Shown: in pieces, positions 34,783 through 43,380 of the stretch | Layout of the letters: each line of letters begins with the position of its first letter | Position numbering within the stretch: the first letter of the stretch is position 1 | Notes under the pieces: model-generated | What the model was told of the DNA's origin: nothing | The model's database searches: none | The model's input: only the letters and a program-made list of their open reading frames with translations | Program-made: the position numbers and the translations under genes | From: Pseudomonas lactucae | Lineage (GTDB): Bacteria > Pseudomonadota > Gammaproteobacteria > Pseudomonadales > Pseudomonadaceae | Assembly (NCBI RefSeq): GCF_016937615.1 | Contig: NZ_JAFHKI010000138.1 | Location: 1-58,589, forward strand | DNA: 58,589 nt | Direction of reading: 5' to 3'

Positions 34783-35775
34783 TCAAAGTCCATTGGGTTG
34801 ATACAGCACCACTCGGCTGCCGCCATGCTCGAACTGGAAAGGTACGTGGACGAGGTCGCGCAGACTTTCGCGGACCTGCGCATGCAACGCCGGCTCAACG
34901 AACAACAACATGAAACCGCCGCCCCCGGCCCCCAGCAACTTGCCGCCGGTTGCCCCCGCCGAACGGGCAATGGTGTAGAGGTGATCAATGTCGGGGTTGC
35001 TGACCTTGTTCGACAAGGTTTTCTTCAGCTGCCAACTGTGGTCCAGCAACTCACCGAAGGCCTCAAGCGGGCCGTGGCCCTGCAGGATCAGCAGCGCTTC
35101 GTCGACCATGGCGTGCATCTGTCTCAACTGCGCGTGGCGGTCGGCAAGGTTGTTGATTTGCGATTGAGCAATCTGAGCGGCGATCCGCGAAAACCCGGTG
35201 AAGAACAGCATCAGGTGACTCTGCAGCGCATCGAGGCGAGCCTTGGGCACGATGACCGGGCTGACATTGAAGCCACCACCACGCAGGAAGTCGATACGGT
35301 TGAAACCACCAAACGCAGCCGCGATCTGGTCCTGGGAACCGACGCTTTCACCGATAACCTGTTGCTCCACATGCATCGCCAATCTGGCCAGGGCTTCGTG
35401 GCTGATGTACTCGCCTTGCAAGGCCTTGATGGCATGGAGCAGGCCAACGGTGAACGAGGAACTGGACCCCATCCCTGAGCGGGCAGGGAGATCACCGTCG
35501 ACATGCACCTCCAGACCGTCGTCGCAGGCCAGGTGCCCCAGCACCGCTCGCACCGCCGGATGTTCGATCTGGCTGGGGTGCATGACGTTCTCGATACGTG
35601 AGTAGACGATTCGGTATTTATGATCGAAAAATGGCGGCAGCGGTCGGCAACTGATGTAGCAGTACTTATCGATTGATGTCGACAAAACTGCACCGCCTTG
35701 TTCCTGATACCAGGCCGGGTAGTCAGTCCCGCCGCCGAAGAAAGAAATACGATAGGGCGTACGCGTGACAATCAT
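34783..35775 (-). CDS. hddA: GHMP kinase, heptose-7-phosphate kinase (HddA) homologue
   Basis: 330 residues from the ATG at 35775, with GGGAGG 9 nt upstream; the frame is open further upstream but without a ribosome site. GHMP motifs: TRTPYRISFFGGGTDYPAWY at the N-terminus, LPARSGMGSSSSFTVGLLHA (ATP loop) and KLLGAGGGGFMLLF near the C-terminus. HddA phosphorylates D-glycero-D-manno-heptose 7-phosphate at C1. The isomerase and phosphatase steps are not in the window and would come from the chromosomal lipopolysaccharide pathway. It is divergent from the putative aminocyclitol operon. Confidence 0.78.
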   Translation of the reverse strand: MIVTRTPYRISFFGGGTDYPAWYQEQGGAVLSTSIDKYCYISCRPLPPFFDHKYRIVYSRIENVMHPSQIEHPAVRAVLGHLACDDGLEVHVDGDLPARSGMGSSSSFTVGLLHAIKALQGEYISHEALARLAMHVEQQVIGESVGSQDQIAAAFGGFNRIDFLRGGGFNVSPVIVPKARLDALQSHLMLFFTGFSRIAAQIAQSQINNLADRHAQLRQMHAMVDEALLILQGHGPLEAFGELLDHSWQLKKTLSNKVSNPDIDHLYTIARSAGATGGKLLGAGGGGFMLLFVEPALHAQVRESLRDLVHVPFQFEHGGSRVVLYQPNGL

Positions 35776-36420
35776 CTTACAGAACCTCCCAAGGCCGGCG
35801 AGGTATAACAGTTTCACACAACACCTGATGATAGTTTCGATAAACGCCAGACAATAACAGCGTTCTTGGGAATGACCTGTCCATGGCAATCCTTAACGAT
35901 TGATGCGAGTAGTGAATTTGGCGGTTATTGCGTTTTTAAAGCATGACTCTTCCGAATTGGAATATTAAATAATTGGACAGCTTCAAGAATGTCACGCGTT
36001 GGCATCAGTGCAAGCGTCGTGACGTTCGCGTCCCTGTCAGGCCCGACGGAGAGAGCATAGCAGCTGGCTGGGCGACGCAAGATCAGTTTTTAGGAAACAC
36101 AAATCGCACCGCAATGCCGGGGTTTCAACGAATGAATTCAAACGCGCTATAAAAATATTTGCATAGTTGAAAACAACTGCTAGCGTGAACTGCATTGACC
36201 TCACGGCCATTCGCCTGCGGGGTTGGTGACCGGGATAAAGCATCAGGTTGCGGTCAAAAAACAATACCCATGGAAGATGCAGCTGTGCACCAAGGATGAT
36301 TCGCCAGGACGCAAATTAAATTTATCGTAGCCGCCACGGCTGATGCCGTGCGCGAGGGGTTGTCCGACTGGAAAAGTTGGTGTTTTCCCACTTAGCGTTT
36401 GCATGCAAGGATGCGTGTTC
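35776..36420. other. long, lower-GC divergent control region
   Basis: 645 nt between the heptose genes and the aminocyclitol-type operon, visibly richer in A and T than the flanks. It contains a candidate plus-strand promoter with an inverted repeat in its spacer and a CACGGC/GCCGTG hairpin (36335-36350) in the expected leader. A 75-codon minus-strand frame is not convincing. The base composition and length suggest an acquisition boundary. Confidence 0.5.
36159..36186 (+). promoter_or_regulatory. candidate promoter with operator-like inverted repeat
   Basis: TTGCAT (36159-36164) and TAGCGT (36181-36186) are separated by 16 nt, and the spacer contains AGTTG-AAAA-CAACT (36165-36178), a perfect inverted repeat. 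Transcription from here would give a leader of about 230 nt before the radical SAM gene. The -10 is weak, so this is tentative. Confidence 0.35.
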
Positions 36421-37477
36421 ATGAATGAAGTTATACAGTTTATTCAAGTACAAAGTGCTTGTAACCAACCGTCTACGCGCGCCGAATTGCCCAGGGCTAT
36501 TTACGTAGAATTGACAGATCGTTGCAACCTTACCTGCCCGATGTGTCGTTGCAGCCCGGTCAAAGGCACGGTGCTGCCGCTGCCCTTGTTCAAGGAAATG
36601 GCCGCTGCGTTATTCCCCAGTGCCGAGTTCGTCGATCTGCGGGGTTGGGGCGAAAGCACCATCATCCCGGGATTTCTCGACTACCTGGACGTGGCGCTGG
36701 CTTACCCGGTCAAGGTCAAGTTGATCACCAACGCCGTAGTGCGCAAGCCTTTGATGTGGGAGCGCCTGGGACGCGAAGGCATTACTGTGGGGGTGTCGTT
36801 CGATGCCGCAACCGCAGCGCTGTTTCGGGAACTGCGCGGCGCGCCGACATTGAACAGGTGCTGGCCAACCTGCGCCTGCTGACCGACGCCCAGCGAGCGG
36901 CTGGGCATGACCCCGCCGAAAAGCTCTACCTCTGCGTGACCATCAGCGGTCGCAACCTCGACGAATTGGAAGGCATCATTGCCCTGGGCATGGCCCTGGG
37001 CGTACGGCGCTTCAAGTTCGAACCCCTGTGGCGCCCGACAACGACCCCAATCGCCTGGAGTTTCATACCGAACGGGTGACGCGAGTGATGCAACGCCTGA
37101 CCGAACTGCGGCATCTGCACAACCTGCAGATCGAACTGTCGGCGGCGCTATCGGCCGAGAGCATTCAACCCAAGGCCATCAGCAAGGTCTGCATCCATCC
37201 CTGGCAATACCTTTATATCAACAGCCGCGGGCGATTGGGTTTTTGCGACCACCTCAATGGTCGCGACGAATTTACCTTCGGCAGCTGGCAGGAGGGCACC
37301 TTCGACCAGTTCTGGAATGGCGCCGATATGCGCCAACTGCGCGCCGAGCACTTGCAGCGCCTGGGCGGTGAGGCGATCAAGCGGTGTGGCGACTGCAACT
37401 GGTGCTACGAACGCCGCTACATGGACCTCGAAGACTGGCTTGAACCTGAATGGGCCAACTACCGGGTGACCTTATGA
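36421..37477 (+). CDS. SPASM radical SAM enzyme, BtrN-like candidate (two apparent frameshifts)
   Basis: About 352 residues if repaired. Residues 25-45 hold the radical SAM motif CNLTCPMC (CxxxCxxC). The C-terminal SPASM region has VCIHPWQYLYINSRGRLGFC and, near the end, RCGDCNWCYERR, for extra Fe-S clusters. The frame breaks twice, around 36836-36844 and 37027-37031; one added G each time joins ...FRELRG to ADIEQVLANLRLL and ...FKFEPL to VAPDNDPNRLEF. In the butirosin pathway BtrN, a radical SAM enzyme, oxidises amino-deoxy-scyllo-inosose; this gene heads an operon with the cyclase and aminotransferase, so the same role is possible but similarity to BtrN itself is not proven. Confidence 0.7.
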
Positions 37478-37496
37478 GCAACGCCAAGGTGATCGC

Positions 37497-38318
37497 ATGA
37501 ACAGCCACGAGATGACACTCAACCCGCCCTGGCTGGCGAACTTTTATGACCCGGCGCTGTTCGATGCCGGCGCGGGCGATGCCGATTCGGCGAGCACGAT
37601 TGCCTACTACTGTCGTCAGCTCAAGGGCCCGGCGTGTTCGGTGCTGGACCTGGGATGCGGTACGGGGAGGCTGGCTTTTGCGCTGCTTGACGACGGACAT
37701 CGGGTGCACGGCGTGGATATTTCAGCGCCGATGCTCGGCTACCTGGCAACCAAGGCCGAAGCGTTGAAGGTGGATGCCCGCGAGCGGCTGAGCTGGACGT
37801 GCGGCAGTGTGCTGGACCTGCCCGTCGGCGAAACCTTCGATGTGCTCGTGGCCGCCGACGATTTCGTCACCCATTTTGATCTGGACGAGTTGGGTCGTTT
37901 CCTGGTCATGGCCGGCGACGCCTTGCGCCCCGGTGGCTGGTTGCTGACAGATATGCGAGAGCGTTCACCGGTGAGGCTTGCAGCTGCCGCCGGGGCGCTG
38001 CCCAAACCCATGCAGAGTTACGGCCTGACCGGCGGCATTCTCACCGCCACCGGCCCACGCTATGCAGCAATGATGGGCTGGGAAGAATATGACCCGCATA
38101 GCCGCTGGCTGGTCAGTCACCAGCTTTACAGTTTTATTGACGCCCAGGGCCGGGAAGAACGGCGTGACTGGAAGACCATCCGTCAGCGCAATCACAGCAA
38201 TGCCGAATTCATCGAGGCCGCGCTTCAGGCCGGCTTCGCGGTCGAGCAAGCCGTGGGCCGGGGGGGCGACGGGCAACTGGGCGAGCAGGGCGGTTTCTTC
38301 CAGCTGGTGCGTTTATGA
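37497..38318 (+). CDS. SAM-dependent methyltransferase (class I)
   Basis: 273 residues. The SAM-binding motif VLDLGCGTGRLAFALLDDG and GVDISAPML are clear, followed by a post-motif DVLVAADDFVTHF. The C-terminal half has a beta-rich lid (TGGILTATGPRYAAMMGWEEY). It probably O- or N-methylates the product of the operon. It lies 19 nt after the radical SAM gene and its stop overlaps the next ATG by 4 nt (ATGA). Confidence 0.85.
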   Translation: MNSHEMTLNPPWLANFYDPALFDAGAGDADSASTIAYYCRQLKGPACSVLDLGCGTGRLAFALLDDGHRVHGVDISAPMLGYLATKAEALKVDARERLSWTCGSVLDLPVGETFDVLVAADDFVTHFDLDELGRFLVMAGDALRPGGWLLTDMRERSPVRLAAAAGALPKPMQSYGLTGGILTATGPRYAAMMGWEEYDPHSRWLVSHQLYSFIDAQGREERRDWKTIRQRNHSNAEFIEAALQAGFAVEQAVGRGGDGQLGEQGGFFQLVRL

Positions 38319-39409
38319 GCGCCATTTTCAACCTGCTCTGGGTGGTGCCGTCCCTGGCCGGTCTTGGCGGCAGCGAATATGCGGCGGTGACCTTTGCCCG
38401 CCTGGTCGCAGGGGACGGGCATCGCCTGCGGCTGTTGACCGGGCCGCAGGTGCATCCTGCGTGGCAGAAGTTGCTGCAGGTCGATGGCCTGCACCTTATC
38501 AAGGCTGCGGATGGCAGCCCCGACGCCTTGTGTGAAAGCACCTTGGCACTGCTTGAAGAGCGCCCGGCAGACTTGATTCAGTTCATGCCCATCGAAGCGC
38601 ATTGCCTGGCCTGGTTACGCAAAGGGCAGGGCGTGCCGGTGATTGGCTGGGAACCGACCGACCTGAGTCCGCGATGCTGGTGGTTGCCTGACGCACTGAA
38701 CGAGCAGATCCACCACCTCGACGCCCTGTTGGTATTGAACCCGGACGCGGCGCTTCATGCCCGTGGGCACTACGGCTATCAGGGGCCGGTGACGGTATTG
38801 CCCAACACGCTCATCGACCCGCCCCAAAGCCTCCCTGCCCGCGCCTTGAACGGGACGCCAGTGGTTGGTTGCATCGCCCGATTGTCGGCGGAGAAGGGCC
38901 TGGAGTTTCTATTGGCTGCGCTGAGCTTGCTGCATGTGCGTTGCCCGCATGTCAGGTTACGCCTGTGGGGCGAAGGTGAAGACCGCGAGCGTCTGGGCAA
39001 CCTCGCGAAAATGCTGGGTGTGGCTGCACACGTTGAGTTCATGGGCGCCTTCGAACCCTTCGGCGGTATTGATGCAGTGGCGGCGGGTGTCGATGTGTTT
39101 GTCTTGAGTTCGCTGTTCGAGGGCGCGCCCGTGGCGTTGCTGGAACTGGCCGCGCGGGGGCGGCCGGTAGTCGCTTCAATGACAGCCGGCGCGCGCTGGG
39201 TGTGCGGTGACGATTATCCCTGGTTGACGCCGATTGGCGATACCCGCGCCCTGGCCGACAGCTTGGCCAGCGCCTTGGAAGACCCGGCACGCGAAGCGCG
39301 GGGCCAAGCGTTGCGCCAGCGTTTTGCCCGACAGTTCAGTAACGAGCAGGCACTGGCGACGCTTTGTGCCGCCTACGCCGACCTGCTGTCTGCCGGAGCT
39401 CGATCATGA
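38315..39409 (+). CDS. GT4-family glycosyltransferase
   Basis: 364 residues of the GT-B fold. The N-terminal GLGGSEYAAVTFARLVA is a GT4 acceptor-side glycine-rich loop; the C-terminal donor site has VGCIARLSAEKGLEFLLAAL and the ExFG(xx)E-type SSLFEGAPVALLELAARGRPV. In 2-deoxystreptamine pathways a GT4 enzyme (BtrM, NeoD, KanF type) attaches N-acetylglucosamine or glucose to the aminocyclitol. The overlap with the deacetylase gene supports this sequence of steps. Acceptor and donor are not proven. Confidence 0.82.
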   Translation: MSAIFNLLWVVPSLAGLGGSEYAAVTFARLVAGDGHRLRLLTGPQVHPAWQKLLQVDGLHLIKAADGSPDALCESTLALLEERPADLIQFMPIEAHCLAWLRKGQGVPVIGWEPTDLSPRCWWLPDALNEQIHHLDALLVLNPDAALHARGHYGYQGPVTVLPNTLIDPPQSLPARALNGTPVVGCIARLSAEKGLEFLLAALSLLHVRCPHVRLRLWGEGEDRERLGNLAKMLGVAAHVEFMGAFEPFGGIDAVAAGVDVFVLSSLFEGAPVALLELAARGRPVVASMTAGARWVCGDDYPWLTPIGDTRALADSLASALEDPAREARGQALRQRFARQFSNEQALATLCAAYADLLSAGARS

Positions 39410-40112
39410 ACCAGCGTTGCCACAGCTTACTGCTTGCGCCGCACTGCGATGACATCGCCTATTCCCTCACCGGGCGTTTGTTTTCCGGAGCCGAAAGCAG
39501 TCGGCCGCTGCAACTGTTGACGATTTTTTCCGAGAGCCGCTTTGCGCCTTATGCCGCCGGCATCACCTCCCAGGCGCAGGTCTCGGCGTTGCGTCACGCC
39601 GAAGACGCGCGGTTTTGTGCGGTCCTGCGCCTGGAGCCTGCGCGGCTGGGGCTGGCCGAGGCGCCGTTGCGCGGTTATCCGGATGTGGACTCGCTGTTCA
39701 TCAACAGTGACGTGCCGCTCGAAGACCCGATGGTGGCGCGCCTGGAACAACGCTTGCGTCGACATATCGAGGGCAACGTGCCGACCCGCGTGTTCGCGCC
39801 GTTGGGGATTGGCGGCCATGTCGACCACCGGATTACCCGCGCGCTGCGCAACGGGTGTTTGGCGGCGTCTGTCCGCTGTTTTTCTACGAAGACTTGCCCT
39901 ATGCCGGAGAGTTGGCCCCCGCCGAGCTTGACCGCCAATTGGCGCTCGACGCCAAGGGTCTGCGAGCGCTGCTTACGCCCTTGGGCGACTGGCTCCCGTA
40001 CAAGCTCGAACGTCTGGCCGAATATGCCTCGCAAGTGGCCGGCAAAGACCTGGATTCTGTGGTAACCCATGCTCATTTGATTGGAGGTGAACGTGTCTGG
40101 ACCCTGGCCTGA
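39406..40112 (+). CDS. PIG-L family N-deacetylase (apparent frameshift)
   Basis: About 235 residues if repaired. The zinc-site motif is LLAPHCDDIAYSLTGRL (equivalent to AHPDDE) and the second is GIGGHVDHRITRAL (HxxH-type ligand). The frame breaks at about 39852-39856; one added G joins ...ALRNG to VFGGVCPLFFYEDLPY. The family includes MshB, LpxC-unrelated GlcNAc deacetylases, and BtrD/NeoL, which remove the acetyl group of 2'-N-acetylparomamine. Coupled to the GT4 gene (4-nt overlap) it is the natural candidate for making an amino sugar on the cyclitol. Specificity is inference. Confidence 0.8.
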
Positions 40113-40902
40113 AGTGTGTATCCTGACGTTCGCCGTTGACCGGCCGCAGGCCTTGGCGCGTTGTATCGCCAGTGTCGCCGCGCAGCAAGGGCCGGTACGA
40201 ATCCACCATCGAATCCTTTCCGAGCGGGTAGATGCCCTGCGCGAGCATCCACTCCTGGCGCCTTGGCGCGACCAGGTGCAGTGGCGCGCGTTGCCTGGCG
40301 AGCCGTTTCAGGGTGCCTCGTCATCGCGCATGGCGCGCTTGCGTGCGACAGCGGTGGCCGATGTGACACAGCCATTGGTGGGGTTTCTGGATGATGACAA
40401 CACACTTGAGCCCGAGCACCTTCAAACTCTCTGCCAACTATTGAACGACCCTGGGCTTGAAGCTGCCCATGCCTGGCGTCAAGTGCTCAACCCTGACGGG
40501 TCGGCGTTTTTGTTCGAGCACTACCCATGGCACGACGACCCGGTCGTTGCACAAAAGATGCACCGCTGGGGAGTGGAGCAGGGCGTCTTCACTCCGGGCA
40601 GCCCGATCATGCGTGACGGTTTGCGCGGCGCGCAATGCGCCGAAAGTTACGCGACAGTCGACATGAACGAATGGCTGTTTCGCACAGGGTGTTTACAGCG
40701 CCTGGGGTTTGACGATGTGTTCAGTCAGTTCGAAGTCGACCAGCGGGTGGGCGAGGACGACAAACTGTTCCATCGCGTGCGTAGCCAAGGCGTGCAATTC
40801 GCCTGTTCCGAGCGCGCCACCGTGCGCTACTACTTGGGGGGCGTGTCCAATTTGCGTCTGACCAGCGGCCCTGCGCTGGCTACCGCCGGAGCCTGCTCGT
40901 GA
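40093..40902 (+). CDS. GT2-like glycosyltransferase
   Basis: 269 residues from the GTG at 40093, which has GGAGG at 40083-40087. A GT-A fold is indicated by VCILTFAVDRPQALARCIAS at the N-terminus and LVGFLDDDNTLEPEH, carrying the DxD metal motif, then DQRVGEDDKLFHRV. It overlaps the deacetylase by 20 nt. It may add a second sugar, for which a heptose nucleotide sugar made by the divergent genes is a candidate donor. Confidence 0.78.
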   Translation: MSGPWPEVCILTFAVDRPQALARCIASVAAQQGPVRIHHRILSERVDALREHPLLAPWRDQVQWRALPGEPFQGASSSRMARLRATAVADVTQPLVGFLDDDNTLEPEHLQTLCQLLNDPGLEAAHAWRQVLNPDGSAFLFEHYPWHDDPVVAQKMHRWGVEQGVFTPGSPIMRDGLRGAQCAESYATVDMNEWLFRTGCLQRLGFDDVFSQFEVDQRVGEDDKLFHRVRSQGVQFACSERATVRYYLGGVSNLRLTSGPALATAGACS

Positions 40903-42170
40903 GTCGCCTGGCGCAGCATGGTGGCGTGCCGGTACGCACCCAGCCCTGGCCACAGTGGCCACAGTCCACGGCGAAAACCGAACAGGCACTGCTGACGGTA
41001 ATGCGCAGCGGTCGCTGGTCGGTCAGCGGCCTGGAAACCGACGGTGGTCCCACTTGGGACCGACGCTTCGCCGAAGCATTCGCGCGTTACAACGGTGTGG
41101 GTTTTTGCGTGCCGACCGTCAACGGTACCAATGCATTGATGTGCGCCATGCAGGCGCTGGGGATCGGCGTCGGTGACGAAGTCATTGTGCCGGGGTTGAC
41201 CTGGGTCGCCTGTGCCAGTGCGGTGCTGGCGGTCAATGCCATCCCTGTGATCGTTGATATCGACCCGCTGTCGCTGTGCCTGGACCCCGCCGCGGTAGAA
41301 GCGGCCATCGGTCCGCGAACCCGAGCCATCATGGCCGTGCATTTGTACAACGCCATCGCCGATCTGGATGCCTTGCTGGCCCTGGCGCAAAGACATCGCC
41401 TGGACCTGATCGAGGATTGCGCCCAGGCCCACGGCGCACGGTGGCGCGGACGGCGGGTGGGCAGTGTCGGCACGGTCGGTACCTTCAGCATGCAAAACGG
41501 CAAAGTATTGACCAGCGGCGAAGGGGGGGCCTGCATTTGCGATGACCCGCACCTGGCTGCACGCATCTTCCGCCTGCATGCCGATGGCCGCCGCCTGCGC
41601 GCCGAACCGGCGCTGCCTGGTTACATGAGCCTGGAGGAGGACGGCCACGGGTTTGCCCGCAATGCTTGCCTGAGTGAGCTGCAGGCGGCGGTATTACTCA
41701 GCCGTCTGGAAGACCTGGACAAGGAAAACGCTCAGCGTGCGCATCAGGCCCGCGCGCTGCGCGGCCATCTGCGGGAAATCGGCGGTTTTACCTTTCAGCA
41801 CAGCGCGCCTGGCACCGAGGCGACCACCCTCTATCACTTCCCCGTGCGTCTTGAGGCACCCGAATTTGCCGGTATATCGGCAGCGAAGATTGCGGCGGCC
41901 CTGTCTGCCGAGCTCGGCTGTTGGGTACACACGCCTTACCCGCCGATGGATGAGTTTGGCCTGCTGGACCCCGGAAGTCCGCCGCGCCTGCCGGCCGCGC
42001 CAAGGGTACCCGAGCCGTTGCGCAATGCCCGGGCGGCGCACCGCCAGCACGTGGTGTTGCCGCACTGGTTGTTTTTGACCGACGGCGATGCCATGGCGCA
42101 GATCGCCGACGCGTTTGCCAAGGTCAAGCAGCACGCAGGCTCACTGCGTGCAATCGAGGGAGAAGTGTGA
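40899..42170 (+). CDS. DegT/DnrJ aminotransferase, BtrS-like (2-deoxy-scyllo-inosose aminotransferase candidate)
   Basis: 423 residues, GTG start overlapping the previous stop. The PLP lysine is K202 in FSMQNGKVLTSGEGGA, a form shared with L-glutamine:2-deoxy-scyllo-inosose aminotransferases; the N-terminal WPQWPQ, RWSVSG, GDEVIVPGLTWVA, and IEDCAQAHGA also follow the BtrS/NeoB pattern as I remember it. Those enzymes add both amino groups of 2-deoxystreptamine. The cyclase gene follows immediately (overlap at the stop codon). The subfamily needs alignment to confirm. Confidence 0.85.
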   Translation: MSRLAQHGGVPVRTQPWPQWPQSTAKTEQALLTVMRSGRWSVSGLETDGGPTWDRRFAEAFARYNGVGFCVPTVNGTNALMCAMQALGIGVGDEVIVPGLTWVACASAVLAVNAIPVIVDIDPLSLCLDPAAVEAAIGPRTRAIMAVHLYNAIADLDALLALAQRHRLDLIEDCAQAHGARWRGRRVGSVGTVGTFSMQNGKVLTSGEGGACICDDPHLAARIFRLHADGRRLRAEPALPGYMSLEEDGHGFARNACLSELQAAVLLSRLEDLDKENAQRAHQARALRGHLREIGGFTFQHSAPGTEATTLYHFPVRLEAPEFAGISAAKIAAALSAELGCWVHTPYPPMDEFGLLDPGSPPRLPAAPRVPEPLRNARAAHRQHVVLPHWLFLTDGDAMAQIADAFAKVKQHAGSLRAIEGEV

Positions 42171-43344
42171 TGGGGGGGCTTTCGTATAAAACCTCAACGC
42201 GGCGCGATGCGGCGGCGATTGCGGTGCAGTCGGTGAGCTTTTGCTTCGGTGACAAGGCCATGGAGATGCTCGTGGGTTACCGGTTCACGGAGCAGATAGC
42301 CGCCCGGGCCAGCGAAGACACCGAACACATTATCCTGATCGCCGATCGCAGGGTCTACGAACTATGGGGGGCGCCCTTGCTCGATGCGCTGGAACATTAC
42401 GTGCCGGTGACCTGCCTGCTCGTGGAGGCCGAGGAAACCCGCAAGACGCTCGATGTCCTGCAGAGCCTGCTCGACCAGGCAGTGGCGGGTGGCGCGACAC
42501 GACGTTCGGTGGTAGTGGCCTTCGGCGGCGGCCTAACGGGCAACCTGGCCGGGTTGCTGGCGGGTCTGCTGTATCGCGGTATTCGTCTGGTGCACGTGCC
42601 GACCACGCTGTTGGCGATGTCAGACTCGGTGCTGTCGCAGAAGCAGGCTGTCAACGGGGCGCAGGCGAAAAACATGTACGGCCTGTACCACCCGGCAGCG
42701 TTGTGCTGCGTGGATGTGCAGTACTTGCACACGCTGGCGCAAGATGCGTTTTCCGCCGGCGTGGTGGAACTGTGCAAGAACGGGCTGGCCTTTGACGCGG
42801 CCACCGTCCCGACACTCAAACGTCTGGCGGGCAACGCAACCCCCGGCGCCTGGATTGAGCTGGTGAAACTGGGGATCGCCGCCAAGCAACGGCTGCTGCT
42901 CGGCGATCCGCTGGAGCACGAATTCGGGGTGGTGCTTGAGTATGGCCATACCGTCGGGCATGCCCTGGAACTGGAAACCGGCACCCTGACCCATGGCCAT
43001 GCAGTGGGACTGGGCATGCTAGTGGCGGCGGCCATCGCCCGCGGGCGTGGCTGGCTGAGCGAGCAGGACGAACACCTGCACGCCCAGTTACTGGCCAAAA
43101 GCGGAGCGCCGCGCAGCCTGCCACGCCGGTGCCCTTTGCCGCGCTGATGGCACGGCTGCGGCTGGACAACAAGCGCGGGCGCATTCGCCTGGGCGATGGG
43201 GAATATCCCTTTGTACTGTTGCGTGAGCTGGGCCAGCCGGCCATGAGCCAGGGCCAGCCGTTGGTGGGAGTGGTTGAAGAGGAAATTCTCCTGGCCTATG
43301 AAAAATTGCAGTCGGGCTACTACGCCGCACTGACATTTGCTTGA
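42170..43344 (+). CDS. 2-deoxy-scyllo-inosose synthase-like sugar-phosphate cyclase (apparent frameshift)
   Basis: About 391 residues if repaired. It belongs to the AroB superfamily but carries GGGLTGN (119-125) and SDSVLSQKQAVN (151-162), which are the DOI-synthase type; AroB would have GGGVVGD and DSSVGGKTGVN. Zinc ligands are retained: E200 in VVELCKN, H260 in EYGHTVGH and H275 in THGHAVG. The frame breaks at about 43117-43122; one added G turns ...APRSL into ATPVPFAALMARLRLDNKRG. DOI synthase converts glucose 6-phosphate to 2-deoxy-scyllo-inosose, the first step toward 2-deoxystreptamine. NAD-binding glycines are kept. Confidence 0.85.
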
Positions 43345-43380
43345 GGCCGTGCGCGCTGTCTTGCGATAAGGAACATCGCT

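Noticed and set aside
36037..36264. A 75-codon minus-strand frame in the divergent control region
   Set aside because: No ribosome site, poor composition, and it covers the likely promoter.
42170..43344. Annotation of the cyclase as AroB (3-dehydroquinate synthase)
   Set aside because: The two substrate-loop motifs are of the 2-deoxy-scyllo-inosose type and the gene sits in an aminocyclitol-type operon, not a shikimate or pil context.
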